A stretch of DNA of 64,000 nucleotides, from positions 1 to 64,000 of the forward strand of contig NZ_JAFREL010000016.1 of the NCBI RefSeq assembly GCF_017377655.1, in the 5' to 3' direction. Shown one piece after another: positions 1-9,185 of this stretch. How positions within the stretch are numbered: position 1 is the stretch's first letter; each line of letters starts with the position of its first letter. This DNA is from Candidatus Enterococcus ferrettii. Lineage in GTDB: Bacteria > Bacillota > Bacilli > Lactobacillales > Enterococcaceae. Position numbers and translations under genes: made by a program. The notes below the pieces were generated by a model. That model worked only from the letters and a program-made list of their open reading frames with translations, did not search any database and was not told the DNA's origin.

Positions 1-80
1 CTTTTGGGGGTCGGTACATTTCCCTTCAAAATAATTGTATCATGAAGAGTTTCTTTCACTAAATATTAACTCTGAGAGCC

Positions 81-121
81 AAAAAAAGAGCTCGCCTCAC
101 GATTTTATCGTAAAGCGAACC
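81..121 (-). terminator. Terminator after the PqqD-like gene
   Basis: On the minus strand, an imperfect stem of about 14 bp (arms at 90-103 and 107-120, loop of 3) is followed by a run of seven T. It lies just downstream of the stop codon at 129 and would end the OPT/PqqD transcript. Confidence 0.8.
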
Positions 122-128
122 CTTCGTT

Positions 129-497
129 TTAGCCGATTCGTTCAATATATTTTTCGTTCTTTTCTAAATGATTGAGGTAAAGCAGTAAACGATCATATAA
201 TTGATTATTAGCTTCTTCATAGGCTTCACCTAAGTGTTCGCCAATCTCCCGTACATTACGTTGTCCGTCAATTTGCTGAAGAATAAAGCTGCCGTATTGG
301 TCCAGCTCCATCTCAGAAGTTTCAGGAATTTTATACTTTATTTTTCGCAGCATGCGCTGAACCCAAGCATTTTGTTCCTTAATGACGAAGACAATCCCGT
401 CCCGAACTTCGTACTGCAGTTCCGGTTTCACTTGATAAACACGTTCTAATAATTGATCCGTTTCAACATTTAATGCAGCTGAATTTTTATTTGTCAT
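129..497 (-). CDS. PqqD-like small protein
   Basis: Protein of 122 residues resembling the PqqD family, the small winged-helix proteins that usually hold a peptide substrate for a radical SAM enzyme. The family pattern is visible in the C-terminal two thirds: a segment ending in QQIDGQRNVREIGEHL followed by helices rich in L and Y. No radical SAM gene, precursor peptide or other PQQ/RiPP gene lies nearby. The start overlaps the end of the OPT transporter gene by 11 nt, so the two are translationally coupled and the protein probably works with that transporter. No signal peptide or membrane segment is seen. Family assignment is fairly good; the role is unknown. Confidence 0.7.
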   Translation of the reverse strand: MTNKNSAALNVETDQLLERVYQVKPELQYEVRDGIVFVIKEQNAWVQRMLRKIKYKIPETSEMELDQYGSFILQQIDGQRNVREIGEHLGEAYEEANNQLYDRLLLYLNHLEKNEKYIERIG

Positions 498-2415
498 TAG
501 CTTTCACATTCTTTACTTTTAACAAAGGTAATACAATTGAGATGACCAAAATAACTAACAACAGACCCGCAGCCCAGTTACTTCCTAAGAAGCCAGTTGG
601 TGAACCTGGCGTAACAATTCCGGTTACTTGTAAGATAATTCCGATCAAACCGATGATTGAACCACCTGCGATTAATCCAGAAGACAAGCTGATTCCTAAT
701 GTAATTCGCTCTTCGCCAACCTCTTCTGATTCCTTCTTGTTCATGAATTCAATGAAGACACGAATCAAGGCACCCACTAGGATGATTGAAGTAGTTGAAA
801 TTGGCAAATAGAATCCTATAGCAAAGGTCATAATAGAAACGCCCTGCAATTGTAAAACGATCCCCATTACAATACCAGCAATAATCATGTGCCATGGCAA
901 GCTGCCTGATGTAATACCAGCAGTCAAGGTTGCCATTAAGTTTGCTTGCGGCAGACCAAATGGTGGGTTTGCACCTGTGATTTGTAATTGAGGCGTTAAG
1001 ATAACCATCATACCCGTTACAATAATAACCCCTACAATGTTGGCAATTACAAAGTAGCGACGTCCTTCATTGAAGTTGCCTCCCATAACGAAAGTCACCT
1101 TTTGTGATTGTGAATAACCACCACCAACAGAAATAGCCAATACGATAAAGGTACCAAACAATAATAGTTGTTGCGTATTTTCAGCTGAAGTCCAGCCCAT
1201 CACAACGAAAACTAAAGTCAAAATAACCATTGAGGCAATTGTCATACCAGATACAGGTAAATTAGATGTACCGATTGTTCCAGTCAAGCGACCAGCAACA
1301 ATAACGAACAACAAACTCAAGATGATTGACAAGATACCACCAACTAAAGCCATTGCTATGTTTCCTGTAATGACAAAGCCCATAACTAAAGCAACTACTG
1401 CACCGATAATTAGTGGCAATATTCCACCGCCGCCTTCAGCATCAGCACCTTCTGTTTTACGTCCCTTCATAGTTGCCGAAATGGATGAAATAATGGTCGG
1501 AATTAATTTAATTGCCCCGATTAACCCACCGGAAATCATCATACCAGCACCAATATAACGGACATACGAACCAGAGATGACAGCAAAGTCCGCTGTGTTT
1601 AATAACTGACTAGCGTTATCCCAAATCGTTGCGCCACCACCAGCCATTCCCATGAAATAGCCTAATAATGGAGCGATTGCGAAGTTTGCCAAAATGGAGC
1701 CGGCAAACATCAATAGTGAAACGTCCATGCCAACGATAAATCCTATCCCAGCTAACAATGGGTTTACTTCTGTTTCAAATTTCCATTTGTAGAAGCTCTC
1801 ATTTACGAAGCTGATGACATTATTCATAATACCTAATACAGAACCTGTTAAAACAGTAATAATTCCGCCAATACCAAAACCGATTCCCATATATTTCAAG
1901 GATTCGCCACCGGTATCTGAAGCAACTAACGTCTCCGAAATTGCCATTGCTTCTGGGTAAACCAATTTACCATGTTCGTCTACTAGCATGTAATCTTGGA
2001 CTAACGTGAACACGCCGACACCTAAAAGTACTGCGCCAACACCTAAAGCTACACCCTCGAAGAAATTGATTTTCCCACCAACTAAAATAACCGCTGGTAA
2101 TACGAAAATCATCCCGCTGGCTACCGATTCCCCACCAGATGACATTAATTGCAGTAAATTTTTACCTAAAATTGTTCGTGGCTTAACAAAAAGTGAAATT
2201 AAACCTGAACCAATAATTGCTCCGGGAATCCCTGCGGCAACGGTAAGTCCCGCTTTCATTCCTGAGTATGCTGTTGAGGCTGCAAATACCGCCGCTAAGA
2301 TAATTCCTAGCGTTAGGATAATTCCTGAACCTGATTTTTTCGGCTTGTCCTCTACGTATGGTACGTAGTCTCTCCCGGACACGCCGCCAAATGCGTCTTT
2401 CGACAATTTTTTCAT
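487..2415 (-). CDS. OPT family oligopeptide transporter
   Basis: Integral membrane protein of 642 residues with about 14-16 hydrophobic segments, typical of the OPT (oligopeptide) family of proton-driven importers. After a short charged N-terminus come the Gly-rich first helices (AFAASTAYSGMKAGLTVAAG), and a soluble stretch appears around residues 320-335. Substrates of bacterial members are mostly short peptides, though some carry metal chelates. Immediately upstream on the same strand is the dipeptidase gene pepV, which would cleave imported peptides; downstream the PqqD-like gene overlaps by 11 nt. The start ATG is preceded by a purine-rich ribosome site (GGAAAGGA). Family call is firm; the substrate is inferred from context. 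Confidence 0.9.
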   Translation of the reverse strand: MKKLSKDAFGGVSGRDYVPYVEDKPKKSGSGIILTLGIILAAVFAASTAYSGMKAGLTVAAGIPGAIIGSGLISLFVKPRTILGKNLLQLMSSGGESVASGMIFVLPAVILVGGKINFFEGVALGVGAVLLGVGVFTLVQDYMLVDEHGKLVYPEAMAISETLVASDTGGESLKYMGIGFGIGGIITVLTGSVLGIMNNVISFVNESFYKWKFETEVNPLLAGIGFIVGMDVSLLMFAGSILANFAIAPLLGYFMGMAGGGATIWDNASQLLNTADFAVISGSYVRYIGAGMMISGGLIGAIKLIPTIISSISATMKGRKTEGADAEGGGGILPLIIGAVVALVMGFVITGNIAMALVGGILSIILSLLFVIVAGRLTGTIGTSNLPVSGMTIASMVILTLVFVVMGWTSAENTQQLLLFGTFIVLAISVGGGYSQSQKVTFVMGGNFNEGRRYFVIANIVGVIIVTGMMVILTPQLQITGANPPFGLPQANLMATLTAGITSGSLPWHMIIAGIVMGIVLQLQGVSIMTFAIGFYLPISTTSIILVGALIRVFIEFMNKKESEEVGEERITLGISLSSGLIAGGSIIGLIGIILQVTGIVTPGSPTGFLGSNWAAGLLLVILVISIVLPLLKVKNVKANDK

Positions 2416-2464
2416 TATCCGAAATTCCTTTCCTACCTTTTTCCCCTAAGGTACACACTATGAA

Positions 2465-2490
2465 GGAGTCCTGCTCTCAAACAGGACTCC
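2465..2490 (-). terminator. Hairpin between pepV and the OPT gene
   Basis: A perfect 9-bp stem (GGAGTCCTG / CAGGACTCC, loop of 8) lies in the 89-nt gap. Only a short T stretch follows, so it is likely a weak or partial terminator that lowers OPT expression relative to pepV. Confidence 0.6.
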
Positions 2491-2504
2491 CTAAGCCTGT
2501 CAAT

Positions 2505-3920
2505 TTATTTTGCCAAACGGTAAATTGCGTCAGCGTATATCGCAGTTGCTTTTAATAAGCTATCCACTGGCATGAATTCGTTTGGTTGATGCATTACGTT
2601 TTCTTCACCTGGGAACAATGCGCCATAAGCGACACCACGTTCCAAGATACGGCCATAAGTTCCGCCGCCGATTGATTGTTCTTCACCTTTGTTGCCAGTA
2701 TGTTCTTCATAAACGTCCAATAAGGTTTTAACCAATGGATCGTCTCCTGGTACATAATGAGGCGTTTTGACATCGCCAATAATCTCGATTGAAACACCTT
2801 CGTCTTTCAATACTTCTTTCATATTGTCCAAGATGTCGTCTTTAGTAATTCCTTCTGGATGACGAATATTTAAGGTAACTTTCTTCGCACCATCTTGCGT
2901 ATAGTCAAACAAGTTAGCTGATGAAGTAGTTTCACCCATTACATCATGTTTGGTGTAGGCATTTAATTTCTTACCGTTATAATCTAAATGCATGTAGTCA
3001 GCAATCACTTTCACATAATGAACGCCTGAGGCATCCAAATCATGATCAACTAAAAATGTTGCCAAGTAAGTAGCGGCATTAATACCAAATTTAGGTTCTT
3101 GAGCGTGAGCTCCTTTACCGATTGTGGTTAACGTGATTTGTCCGTTTTCTTCTTTATATTCTCCGTCTACTTCTTTTTCAGCAGTAAATGTTTCAAAAGC
3201 AGCTTTTAAGTCAGCAGCCTTCGTTTCATCATTAACCTTCAAGACTGCTGTTGCATCACCAGGTACCATATTGGTACGCATGCCCGCTTTAAAGCTTTCT
3301 AAAGTGAATGCGCCAGTGTCTCCAGATTGATTGTCAAAAGTAACTTCGTAAGATAGGATTCCTTTTTCACCATTGATAATTGGGAAGTTGGCATCGGGTG
3401 AAAAACCAACCTTTGGCATTTCTTCCACTTCCATATAGCGATGAATTCCTACCCATTCGCTTTCTTCATCAGTTCCGAAAATAAAACGGATCTTTTTAGA
3501 AAGCGGTAATTCTAAATCTTTAATAATCTTCATTGCATAGTAAGCCGCAATAGAAGGGCCCTTGTCATCGCTAGAACCGCGTGCGTAAAGTTTGCCGTCT
3601 TTCACTACTGGTTCAAAAGGATCCGTATCCCAATTATCATCGACAGGTACTACATCAACGTGACCTAGTAAGCCAAACATTTCTTCGCCGTCACCATAAT
3701 CAATATGACCTGCAACGTTTTCAATGTTTTTGGTTTCAAATCCATCACGTTCTGCAATTTCCAACACTTTGCGTAAAGCAGCCGCTGGTCCAGGTCCTAA
3801 TGGTTCTTCTTTGGTACCATGTTCTATGTCGCGAACACTATCAATACGCAGCAAATCTTCAAGATCTCTCATTAAATCATCTTTGCGTACTTCAACTTCT
3901 TTTTGCCAATCAATTGTCAT
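2505..3920 (-). CDS. pepV: Dipeptidase PepV (M20 family)
   Basis: Cytoplasmic zinc dipeptidase of 471 residues, the usual PepV length, which removes N-terminal residues from dipeptides and some tripeptides. M20 metal and catalytic motifs are present: GHVDVVP with His87 and Asp89, the bridging Asp in GSSDDKGP around residue 118-119, and the catalytic Glu in GTDEES at 152-153. A later His-containing segment (KGAHAQEP) and GGTYGR also fit. It is followed by the OPT transporter on the same strand, giving a peptide uptake and cleavage unit. The start has a weak ribosome site (CAGGGAG). Assignment is strong. Confidence 0.93.
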   Translation of the reverse strand: MTIDWQKEVEVRKDDLMRDLEDLLRIDSVRDIEHGTKEEPLGPGPAAALRKVLEIAERDGFETKNIENVAGHIDYGDGEEMFGLLGHVDVVPVDDNWDTDPFEPVVKDGKLYARGSSDDKGPSIAAYYAMKIIKDLELPLSKKIRFIFGTDEESEWVGIHRYMEVEEMPKVGFSPDANFPIINGEKGILSYEVTFDNQSGDTGAFTLESFKAGMRTNMVPGDATAVLKVNDETKAADLKAAFETFTAEKEVDGEYKEENGQITLTTIGKGAHAQEPKFGINAATYLATFLVDHDLDASGVHYVKVIADYMHLDYNGKKLNAYTKHDVMGETTSSANLFDYTQDGAKKVTLNIRHPEGITKDDILDNMKEVLKDEGVSIEIIGDVKTPHYVPGDDPLVKTLLDVYEEHTGNKGEEQSIGGGTYGRILERGVAYGALFPGEENVMHQPNEFMPVDSLLKATAIYADAIYRLAK

Positions 3921-4176
3921 TGTTAATCTCCCTGCTCTCTTATTTATTTAACGGAAATATCCGCCAGTACGAATTAGAAAGTTCGTGCAGTAACACAACT
4001 TTTTTTCTCATTGTGATGTTGGCTAAACCTTCTTCCTATCAGTAATCATACCCCAGTTTTTTTCAAAAGAGTAATAATACGAACTAGAAATAGCTTGCTC
4101 CAATCGACTTCATGAGAAAAAAATCGTTATTCTAACATTTACAATCCTGCAGTTGTGTTCACCTCCCTAATCGGTT

Positions 4177-4205
4177 ATTATAGCGTAAATAACGTAAAGC
4201 GTCAT
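4177..4205 (-). promoter_or_regulatory. Likely promoter for pepV
   Basis: On the minus strand, ATGACG, a 17-nt spacer and a consensus TATAAT. It would give a 5' leader of about 250 nt before the pepV start at 3920. Two TTTACG repeats lie between the boxes. Confidence 0.5.
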
Positions 4206-4255
4206 TTGCCCTCCTCCGGTTTTTTAGCAGAATCTCAACAATAAAAAAAACACTA

Positions 4256-4361
4256 GATACAACAATCCTTAGCCGTTCCTGTTATCAAAACGACTACGAG
4301 AAAGTCCGTGTTACCAACATGAAATATCGAAATCTAAGGAAATTATAACGAAGATTGTATC
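4256..4361. repeat. Imperfect long inverted repeat in the pepV-ppdK gap
   Basis: The left arm (4256-4272, GATACAACAATCCTTAG) is mirrored by CTAAGGA (4334-4340) and GATTGTATC (4353-4361). There is no open reading frame of note here. It could be a folded RNA, a worn-down small repeat element or chance in AT-rich DNA. The rest of the 3921-4535 gap holds the pepV promoter and leader and the ppdK terminator. Confidence 0.35.
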
Positions 4362-4451
4362 CGTTTTCAAATAATAATTCATTCATATTCGTTCTTTTAT
4401 TCTAATCAAATTGTTAGGATATAAAATTTGCATGTGAATATAGTGTGAAAA

Positions 4452-4494
4452 CAAAAAATATCCCTCAATCTGTAAAAAAACAGATTGAAGGATA
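4452..4494 (-). terminator. Terminator of ppdK
   Basis: On the minus strand, a stem of about 13 bp (ATCCTTCAATCTG paired with CAGATTGAGGGAT, one mismatch) with a 7-nt T-rich loop is followed by ATTTTTTG. It lies 42 nt after the ppdK stop. Confidence 0.85.
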
Positions 4495-4535
4495 CGCAAA
4501 CGAAAAAGTATTTTTTTCGAGAAAAACAACGTTTG

Positions 4536-7160
4536 TTATTGTTTGATCAAGCTCTCCATCCCTTGCTGTGCGAGAGTCATCTTAGCTTGAGGAATTCTAA
4601 ACGGCGAGCAAGAAATGTAATTTATCGGCAGCTGATTTAAAAAGGCGATCGATTTGGGATGGGCTGCAGCTTCACCGCAAATCCCAATTTTCAAGTTTGG
4701 TTTTACCTGTCGCCCTTTTTCAATCGCGATTTTCATCATCGCGCCCACACCAGCTTCATCTAATACTTGGAATGGATCGTCCTGCATGATTCCCGCATCT
4801 AAATATTGTGACACAATCCGTGGCGAATCGTCTCGAGACAATCCTAACACCATCTGAGTTAAATCGTTGGTTCCGAAGCTGAAGAAATCTGCATACTGAG
4901 CAATTTGGTCAGCCACCAAACAAGCCCTTGGGATTTCAATCATCGTACCAATTTGATAATTCATGCTTTGGTTGAATTGGGCCAATGAAGCTTGGATTGC
5001 TGTTTCAATTGATTCTCGCACACGAGCAAACTCTTCGGCATCAATTGTAAAAGGTATCATGATCTCAGGCTGTATTTCGTAGCCCCGCTCATTCATGACC
5101 TCATAAGCGGCTTCAATGATCGCCTCTCCTTGCATTTGATAAATTTCTGGATAAGCCACCCCTAAACGTAAACCACGGAAGCCTAGCATTGGATTAGTTT
5201 CAGCCAAATTATCGGTTTTCCGTTTCACTTCATTGAAGGTTTTACCCAGCTCTTTAGCAACTTCTCGGCACTCATCATTGTTTTTAGGTAAAAATTCGTG
5301 CAATGGCGGATCCAGCAAACGAATCGTGGTTGCTTTCCCTTGGGCTGCTTGATAAATGAATTTGAAATCGTCCTTTTGAACCTGCTTCAATTTTTTTAAT
5401 ACTTCTAAGCGTTCATCTAAAGAATCCGCTAAAATTAACTGTCTGAACTGCAACAGACGTGATTTCTCGAAAAACATATGCTCTGTCCGAGCTAAACCGA
5501 TTCCTGTTGCACCTAAAGCCATCGCAGTTTCGATATCCTTAGGTGTCTCGGCATTCGCCCGGACCTGAAATTTGGCATGACGATCCCAGATTACATGTAG
5601 ATCGTCTAAAGCGACCGTATTGCTCAATTCTTCTAAAGGAATTTCACCGAAATAAACACTCCCTGAGGTACCATCGACGGATAAAATCGTACCTTCTTGG
5701 ATGGTTTCTTCTCCCACAACCCCTTGAGAATCTTCCATTGTTAACGCCTCACAGCCAACAACTGAACAAATTCCCATTCCACGAGCTACCACGGCTGCAT
5801 GGGAGGTCATTCCTCCACGGGCTGTAACCACTGCTTCACTGACGGCAATCCCTTCAATATCTTCCGGCGAAGTTTCTTCCCGAATTAGAATTACTTTTTC
5901 TCCTCGAGCTTTAGCTAAGGTTGCTGAATCTGCGGTAAAATAAGCTGCACCAACGGCTGCTCCTGGACTGGCAGCTAAACCAGTCAAAAATGGTACCCGG
6001 TTCTTCAATGCCTCTTCTTCAAAGCTTGGATGCAGTGAAGCCTCCAAGTCTTTGGCCTCTAAGCGCATAACTAATTCTTTTTCAGTGATAATTCCTTCAT
6101 TGAACAGATCCAACAAGATAGTAATTGTTGCTTTAGAGGTTCGCTTTCCATTTCTAGTTTGCAAGATGAACAGCTTTTCCCGCTCAATCGTGAATTCGAC
6201 ATCCTGCATATCCTTGTAATGCTTTTCTAGATTTTCACAAATCGCTTTTAATTGCTGATACTGTTCAGGTAGATCGTCAGCTAAGGTTTGGATTGGCTTC
6301 GGTGTCCGCACACCGGCAACCACATCTTCCCCTTGGGCATTAATCAAGTATTCCCCAAAAAGACCAGGCTCGCCAATCGAAGGGTTTCTTGAGAAAACCA
6401 CGCCGGTTCCTGAGGTTTCACCGAAGTTTCCGAAGACCATCTCTTGAATATTAACTGCTGTTCCCAAATCATCACTGATGTCGTGCAAGCGACGGTAAGT
6501 TTTGGCTCGTTGATTGTTCCAGCTGCCAAACACTGCCTCAATCGCCAGATACAATTGTTCAATTGGGTCTTGTGGAAATTCCCTTTGAATGCTTTGACGA
6601 TAAAGCTCCTTGTATTCGTTTACAATTTGTTTCCAATGTTCTGCGGTTAATTCGTTGTCAAACTCTAGTTGATTCAATTTTTTTAAGGCAGTAATTCGTG
6701 ACTCAAATTTTTGATTATCAATTCCCATAACTACATCGCCAAACATTTGCAGCAAACGACGGTAACAATCGTAAGCAAAACGTTCATTTTGACTGTTTTT
6801 TGCTAACGTTTCAACAGTTTGATCATTTAATCCTAAATTCAAGACAGTATCCATCATGCCTGGCATAGAAAATTTCGAACCACTACGCACCGAGACTAGC
6901 AAAGGATTTTTTTTATCGCCAAAGGCTTTATGTGTTTTTTCTGATAGTTGATCGACAGCCTGCAGGATTTGTCCTTTCATTTCTTCAGTTAAAGTATTTC
7001 CCTGATTCAAATAGCACAGACAAGCATCCGTAGTTACAGTAAAGCCGGTAGGAACCGGTAGTCCCAATTTAGTCATTTCAGCTAGATTCGCTCCCTTACC
7101 ACCAAGCAAGCCCTTCTGTTCTTTTGATCCTTCTGAAAATAGATAAACCCATTGAGTCAT
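4536..7160 (-). CDS. ppdK: Pyruvate, phosphate dikinase
   Basis: Enzyme of 874 residues, the normal length for PPDK, which interconverts pyruvate + ATP + Pi and PEP + AMP + PPi in the cytoplasm. All three parts are visible: an N-terminal ATP-grasp domain starting with the Gly-rich GGKGANLAEM, a central phosphohistidine domain with the swivelling His in GGMTSHAAVVARGMG (about residue 450), and a C-terminal TIM-barrel PEP/pyruvate domain ending with the Cys-containing GICGEAAAHP. The gene is monocistronic, with its own promoter and terminator. No adjacent PPDK regulatory protein gene (YqfL/PDRP type) is seen. Its role is likely balancing PEP and pyruvate when PTS sugars are scarce. Confidence 0.96.
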   Translation of the reverse strand: MTQWVYLFSEGSKEQKGLLGGKGANLAEMTKLGLPVPTGFTVTTDACLCYLNQGNTLTEEMKGQILQAVDQLSEKTHKAFGDKKNPLLVSVRSGSKFSMPGMMDTVLNLGLNDQTVETLAKNSQNERFAYDCYRRLLQMFGDVVMGIDNQKFESRITALKKLNQLEFDNELTAEHWKQIVNEYKELYRQSIQREFPQDPIEQLYLAIEAVFGSWNNQRAKTYRRLHDISDDLGTAVNIQEMVFGNFGETSGTGVVFSRNPSIGEPGLFGEYLINAQGEDVVAGVRTPKPIQTLADDLPEQYQQLKAICENLEKHYKDMQDVEFTIEREKLFILQTRNGKRTSKATITILLDLFNEGIITEKELVMRLEAKDLEASLHPSFEEEALKNRVPFLTGLAASPGAAVGAAYFTADSATLAKARGEKVILIREETSPEDIEGIAVSEAVVTARGGMTSHAAVVARGMGICSVVGCEALTMEDSQGVVGEETIQEGTILSVDGTSGSVYFGEIPLEELSNTVALDDLHVIWDRHAKFQVRANAETPKDIETAMALGATGIGLARTEHMFFEKSRLLQFRQLILADSLDERLEVLKKLKQVQKDDFKFIYQAAQGKATTIRLLDPPLHEFLPKNNDECREVAKELGKTFNEVKRKTDNLAETNPMLGFRGLRLGVAYPEIYQMQGEAIIEAAYEVMNERGYEIQPEIMIPFTIDAEEFARVRESIETAIQASLAQFNQSMNYQIGTMIEIPRACLVADQIAQYADFFSFGTNDLTQMVLGLSRDDSPRIVSQYLDAGIMQDDPFQVLDEAGVGAMMKIAIEKGRQVKPNLKIGICGEAAAHPKSIAFLNQLPINYISCSPFRIPQAKMTLAQQGMESLIKQ

Positions 7161-7197
7161 ATGTTTCTCCTTCTAATCGTTTATTTGGTATGAACTT

Positions 7198-7260
7198 AGT
7201 TTAATACGACACATATACAATGTCAATACGTGTATTAATAAAAGATATAAACGCGTATTA
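7198..7260 (-). promoter_or_regulatory. ppdK promoter with AATAC/GTATT operator motifs
   Basis: Minus-strand promoter: TTGACA (7221-7226), 17-nt spacer, TAAACT (7198-7203). An inverted repeat AATAC-GT-GTATT (7225-7236) abuts and overlaps the -35 box. Further half sites lie at 7203-7207 on the -10 side and at 7255-7259 upstream. This arrangement suggests a repressor or activator whose identity cannot be read here. Confidence 0.6.
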
Positions 7261-7274
7261 ACTAGCAGGATGAA

Positions 7275-7314
7275 TAAAAAAACTGCTGTCCAGCTAGAAA
7301 TGCTGAAACAACAG
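7275..7314 (-). terminator. Terminator of the GH13 gene
   Basis: On the minus strand, CTGTTGTTTCAGC pairs with GCTGGACAGCAG around a 7-nt loop and is followed by a run of T. It lies just beyond the GH13 stop codon. Confidence 0.8.
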
Positions 7315-7320
7315 TGTTTT

Positions 7321-9066
7321 TCATACTAATTCCACCACAAAACCATGCGGGGCAATCGTATACTCTTCTTTAGTTATCGTTTGTTGAGTAAATATCGGAT
7401 CACCTTTTTTACTCATTACTTGTTCTTCCGCCGCTTCATTGAAGATACAACGCAAGGTTTTCCCTAGATAGCTGCGCTGAAAAGTAATCACTCGATCCTT
7501 TTCAGTCGTCCAGCGTAATTGGCCAAAGCTTAAGACATCGGCGTATGTTTTACGCAAATGGATCAGCTGCTGGAAAAAGGCCAGTAATGACTGATCCTGA
7601 TTTCCCCACGGCATACATCGACGGCAATCTGGATCGCTTCCGCCGGCTAAGCCAACCTCTGTTCCATAATAGATGCAAGGCGTCCCTTTCTGCAGGAACA
7701 TGAAAGTAAAAATACTTCGCAAAAGAGACTTGTCCCCCTTACACAGTGTTAACATACGCGCAGTATCATGAGAATCCAGTAAATTAAAATTCACTTCATT
7801 GGTTTGATCCCGATACAAAATCTGCTGATGGTTCATGCCGTCCAGCATATTATCGCCAGTAACCTCTTGGTTTAAGAAGAAAGCTTTGATACTGTCTGTA
7901 AATGCATAGTTCATTACAGCATGAAACTCATCCCCCTGCAGCCAAGCCTGAGAGGAATGCCATATCTCCCCTAGAATGTACAACTCTGGTTTTTCAGTCA
8001 GCACCCGTTGGTGAAATAATTTCCAAAAGTGATGATCGACTTCATTGGCAACATCTAAACGCCAGCCATCAATATCAAATTCCTTAATCCAATACGCAGC
8101 AATCTCCAACAGGTATTCCTGTACCTCGGGATTTGCGGTATTGAGCTTAGGCATATTCGGCACAAAGCTAAAGGTATCATAATTAATATTCTTGCCAAAT
8201 TCTGAGTCAGGTACAGGGTCGTAATGAACTGGAAAAGAATGGATGTGAAACCAATCAGCATATTTGGATAGTCTGCCATTTTCCACGACATCCTGCCATT
8301 GCCAAGAATTTGCTCCTAAATGGTTAAACACTGCATCCAGCATTACCCGAATCCCTCGACTATGGGCCTGATCCACTAATTCCTTAAACAGCATTTTATC
8401 GCCGAAATGCGGATCAACCTCTAAGTAATCCACCGTATCATATTTATGATTCGATGGTGCGGTAAAAATCGGACACAAATATAAGCCGGTAATCCCTAAT
8501 TCCTCTAAATAATCCAGCTTATCAATGATTCCTTGCAAATCGCCGCCAAAAAAATCCTCGCGATCCGGTTTTTTGCTGCCCCAAGGCAAAGTTCCTGCTG
8601 GGTCATTCGCCGGATTGCCATTATTAAACCGTTCAGGAAATATTTGGTACCAAACCGTTTTATGGACCCATTCAGGTGCCTTGAACCGATCAATTTCGTG
8701 GAAATAAGGCATTCTAAAATACCCGCTGTCCAGCTTCATAAATTCTTCCTGATAAGGAAATATTCCCTGGTCGCAGTAAAAGTACTCATTTCCATCATGG
8801 TCCTCTAAATAAAAAGCATAAGATAAACGACGATAATCGCTGGTCACTTCGATTTCCCAATAATCATGATGTGCGGTCATTAGACCCTTTCCCATGATTT
8901 CTTTTTCTAAATACCATTTCTGATTGAATAAGTAGTGATCTCCACTGATTAACGCAACTGTTTTTACATCCTCTTTCGCAGTTTGCAAACGAATGCGCAT
9001 TTTATCCTTCGCATATAAATAAGCAAATTCACTCTCTGGTCGATGATAAATTGCTGCTATATTCAC
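7321..9066 (-). CDS. GH13 neopullulanase / cyclomaltodextrinase-type amylase
   Basis: Cytoplasmic alpha-glucan hydrolase of 581 residues, the length of the GH13 subfamily 20 enzymes (neopullulanase, cyclomaltodextrinase, maltogenic amylase). An N-terminal beta domain of about 125 residues (CBM34-like) precedes the TIM barrel. Barrel motifs are DAVFNH (244-249), GWRLDVANE with nucleophile Asp338, GEIW with acid/base Glu367 and LLDSHD with Asp434. No signal peptide is present, so the substrate would be imported or internal maltodextrin. The start is GTG with a good site (GGAGGTG) nine bases upstream. It stands alone between terminators, with no maltose transporter nearby. Family is firm; the exact specificity is not determinable. 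Confidence 0.9.
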   Translation of the reverse strand: MNIAAIYHRPESEFAYLYAKDKMRIRLQTAKEDVKTVALISGDHYLFNQKWYLEKEIMGKGLMTAHHDYWEIEVTSDYRRLSYAFYLEDHDGNEYFYCDQGIFPYQEEFMKLDSGYFRMPYFHEIDRFKAPEWVHKTVWYQIFPERFNNGNPANDPAGTLPWGSKKPDREDFFGGDLQGIIDKLDYLEELGITGLYLCPIFTAPSNHKYDTVDYLEVDPHFGDKMLFKELVDQAHSRGIRVMLDAVFNHLGANSWQWQDVVENGRLSKYADWFHIHSFPVHYDPVPDSEFGKNINYDTFSFVPNMPKLNTANPEVQEYLLEIAAYWIKEFDIDGWRLDVANEVDHHFWKLFHQRVLTEKPELYILGEIWHSSQAWLQGDEFHAVMNYAFTDSIKAFFLNQEVTGDNMLDGMNHQQILYRDQTNEVNFNLLDSHDTARMLTLCKGDKSLLRSIFTFMFLQKGTPCIYYGTEVGLAGGSDPDCRRCMPWGNQDQSLLAFFQQLIHLRKTYADVLSFGQLRWTTEKDRVITFQRSYLGKTLRCIFNEAAEEQVMSKKGDPIFTQQTITKEEYTIAPHGFVVELV

Positions 9067-9146
9067 GCATACACCTCCATGTTTTCTTTTATTCTAACAA
9101 AGTTTAAAACACTCATGCCATAAAAATGTCTACAACTTGAAAAAAG

Positions 9147-9178
9147 TTGTCACATAAAAAGAATTTTTATGATATTAT
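9147..9178 (+). promoter_or_regulatory. Promoter of the lsa-like gene
   Basis: TTGTCA at 9147-9152 is followed by an AT-rich -10 zone (overlapping TATGAT, GATATT and TATTAT between 9168 and 9178). The exact -10 hexamer is ambiguous; GATATT gives an 18-nt spacer. The transcript would start about 320 nt ahead of the coding sequence. Confidence 0.55.
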
Positions 9179-9185
9179 ATTACTA

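Noticed and set aside
5543..5827. Plus-strand frame inside ppdK
   Set aside because: Antisense to conserved PPDK motifs, no ribosome site, His/Arg/Leu-rich mirror composition.
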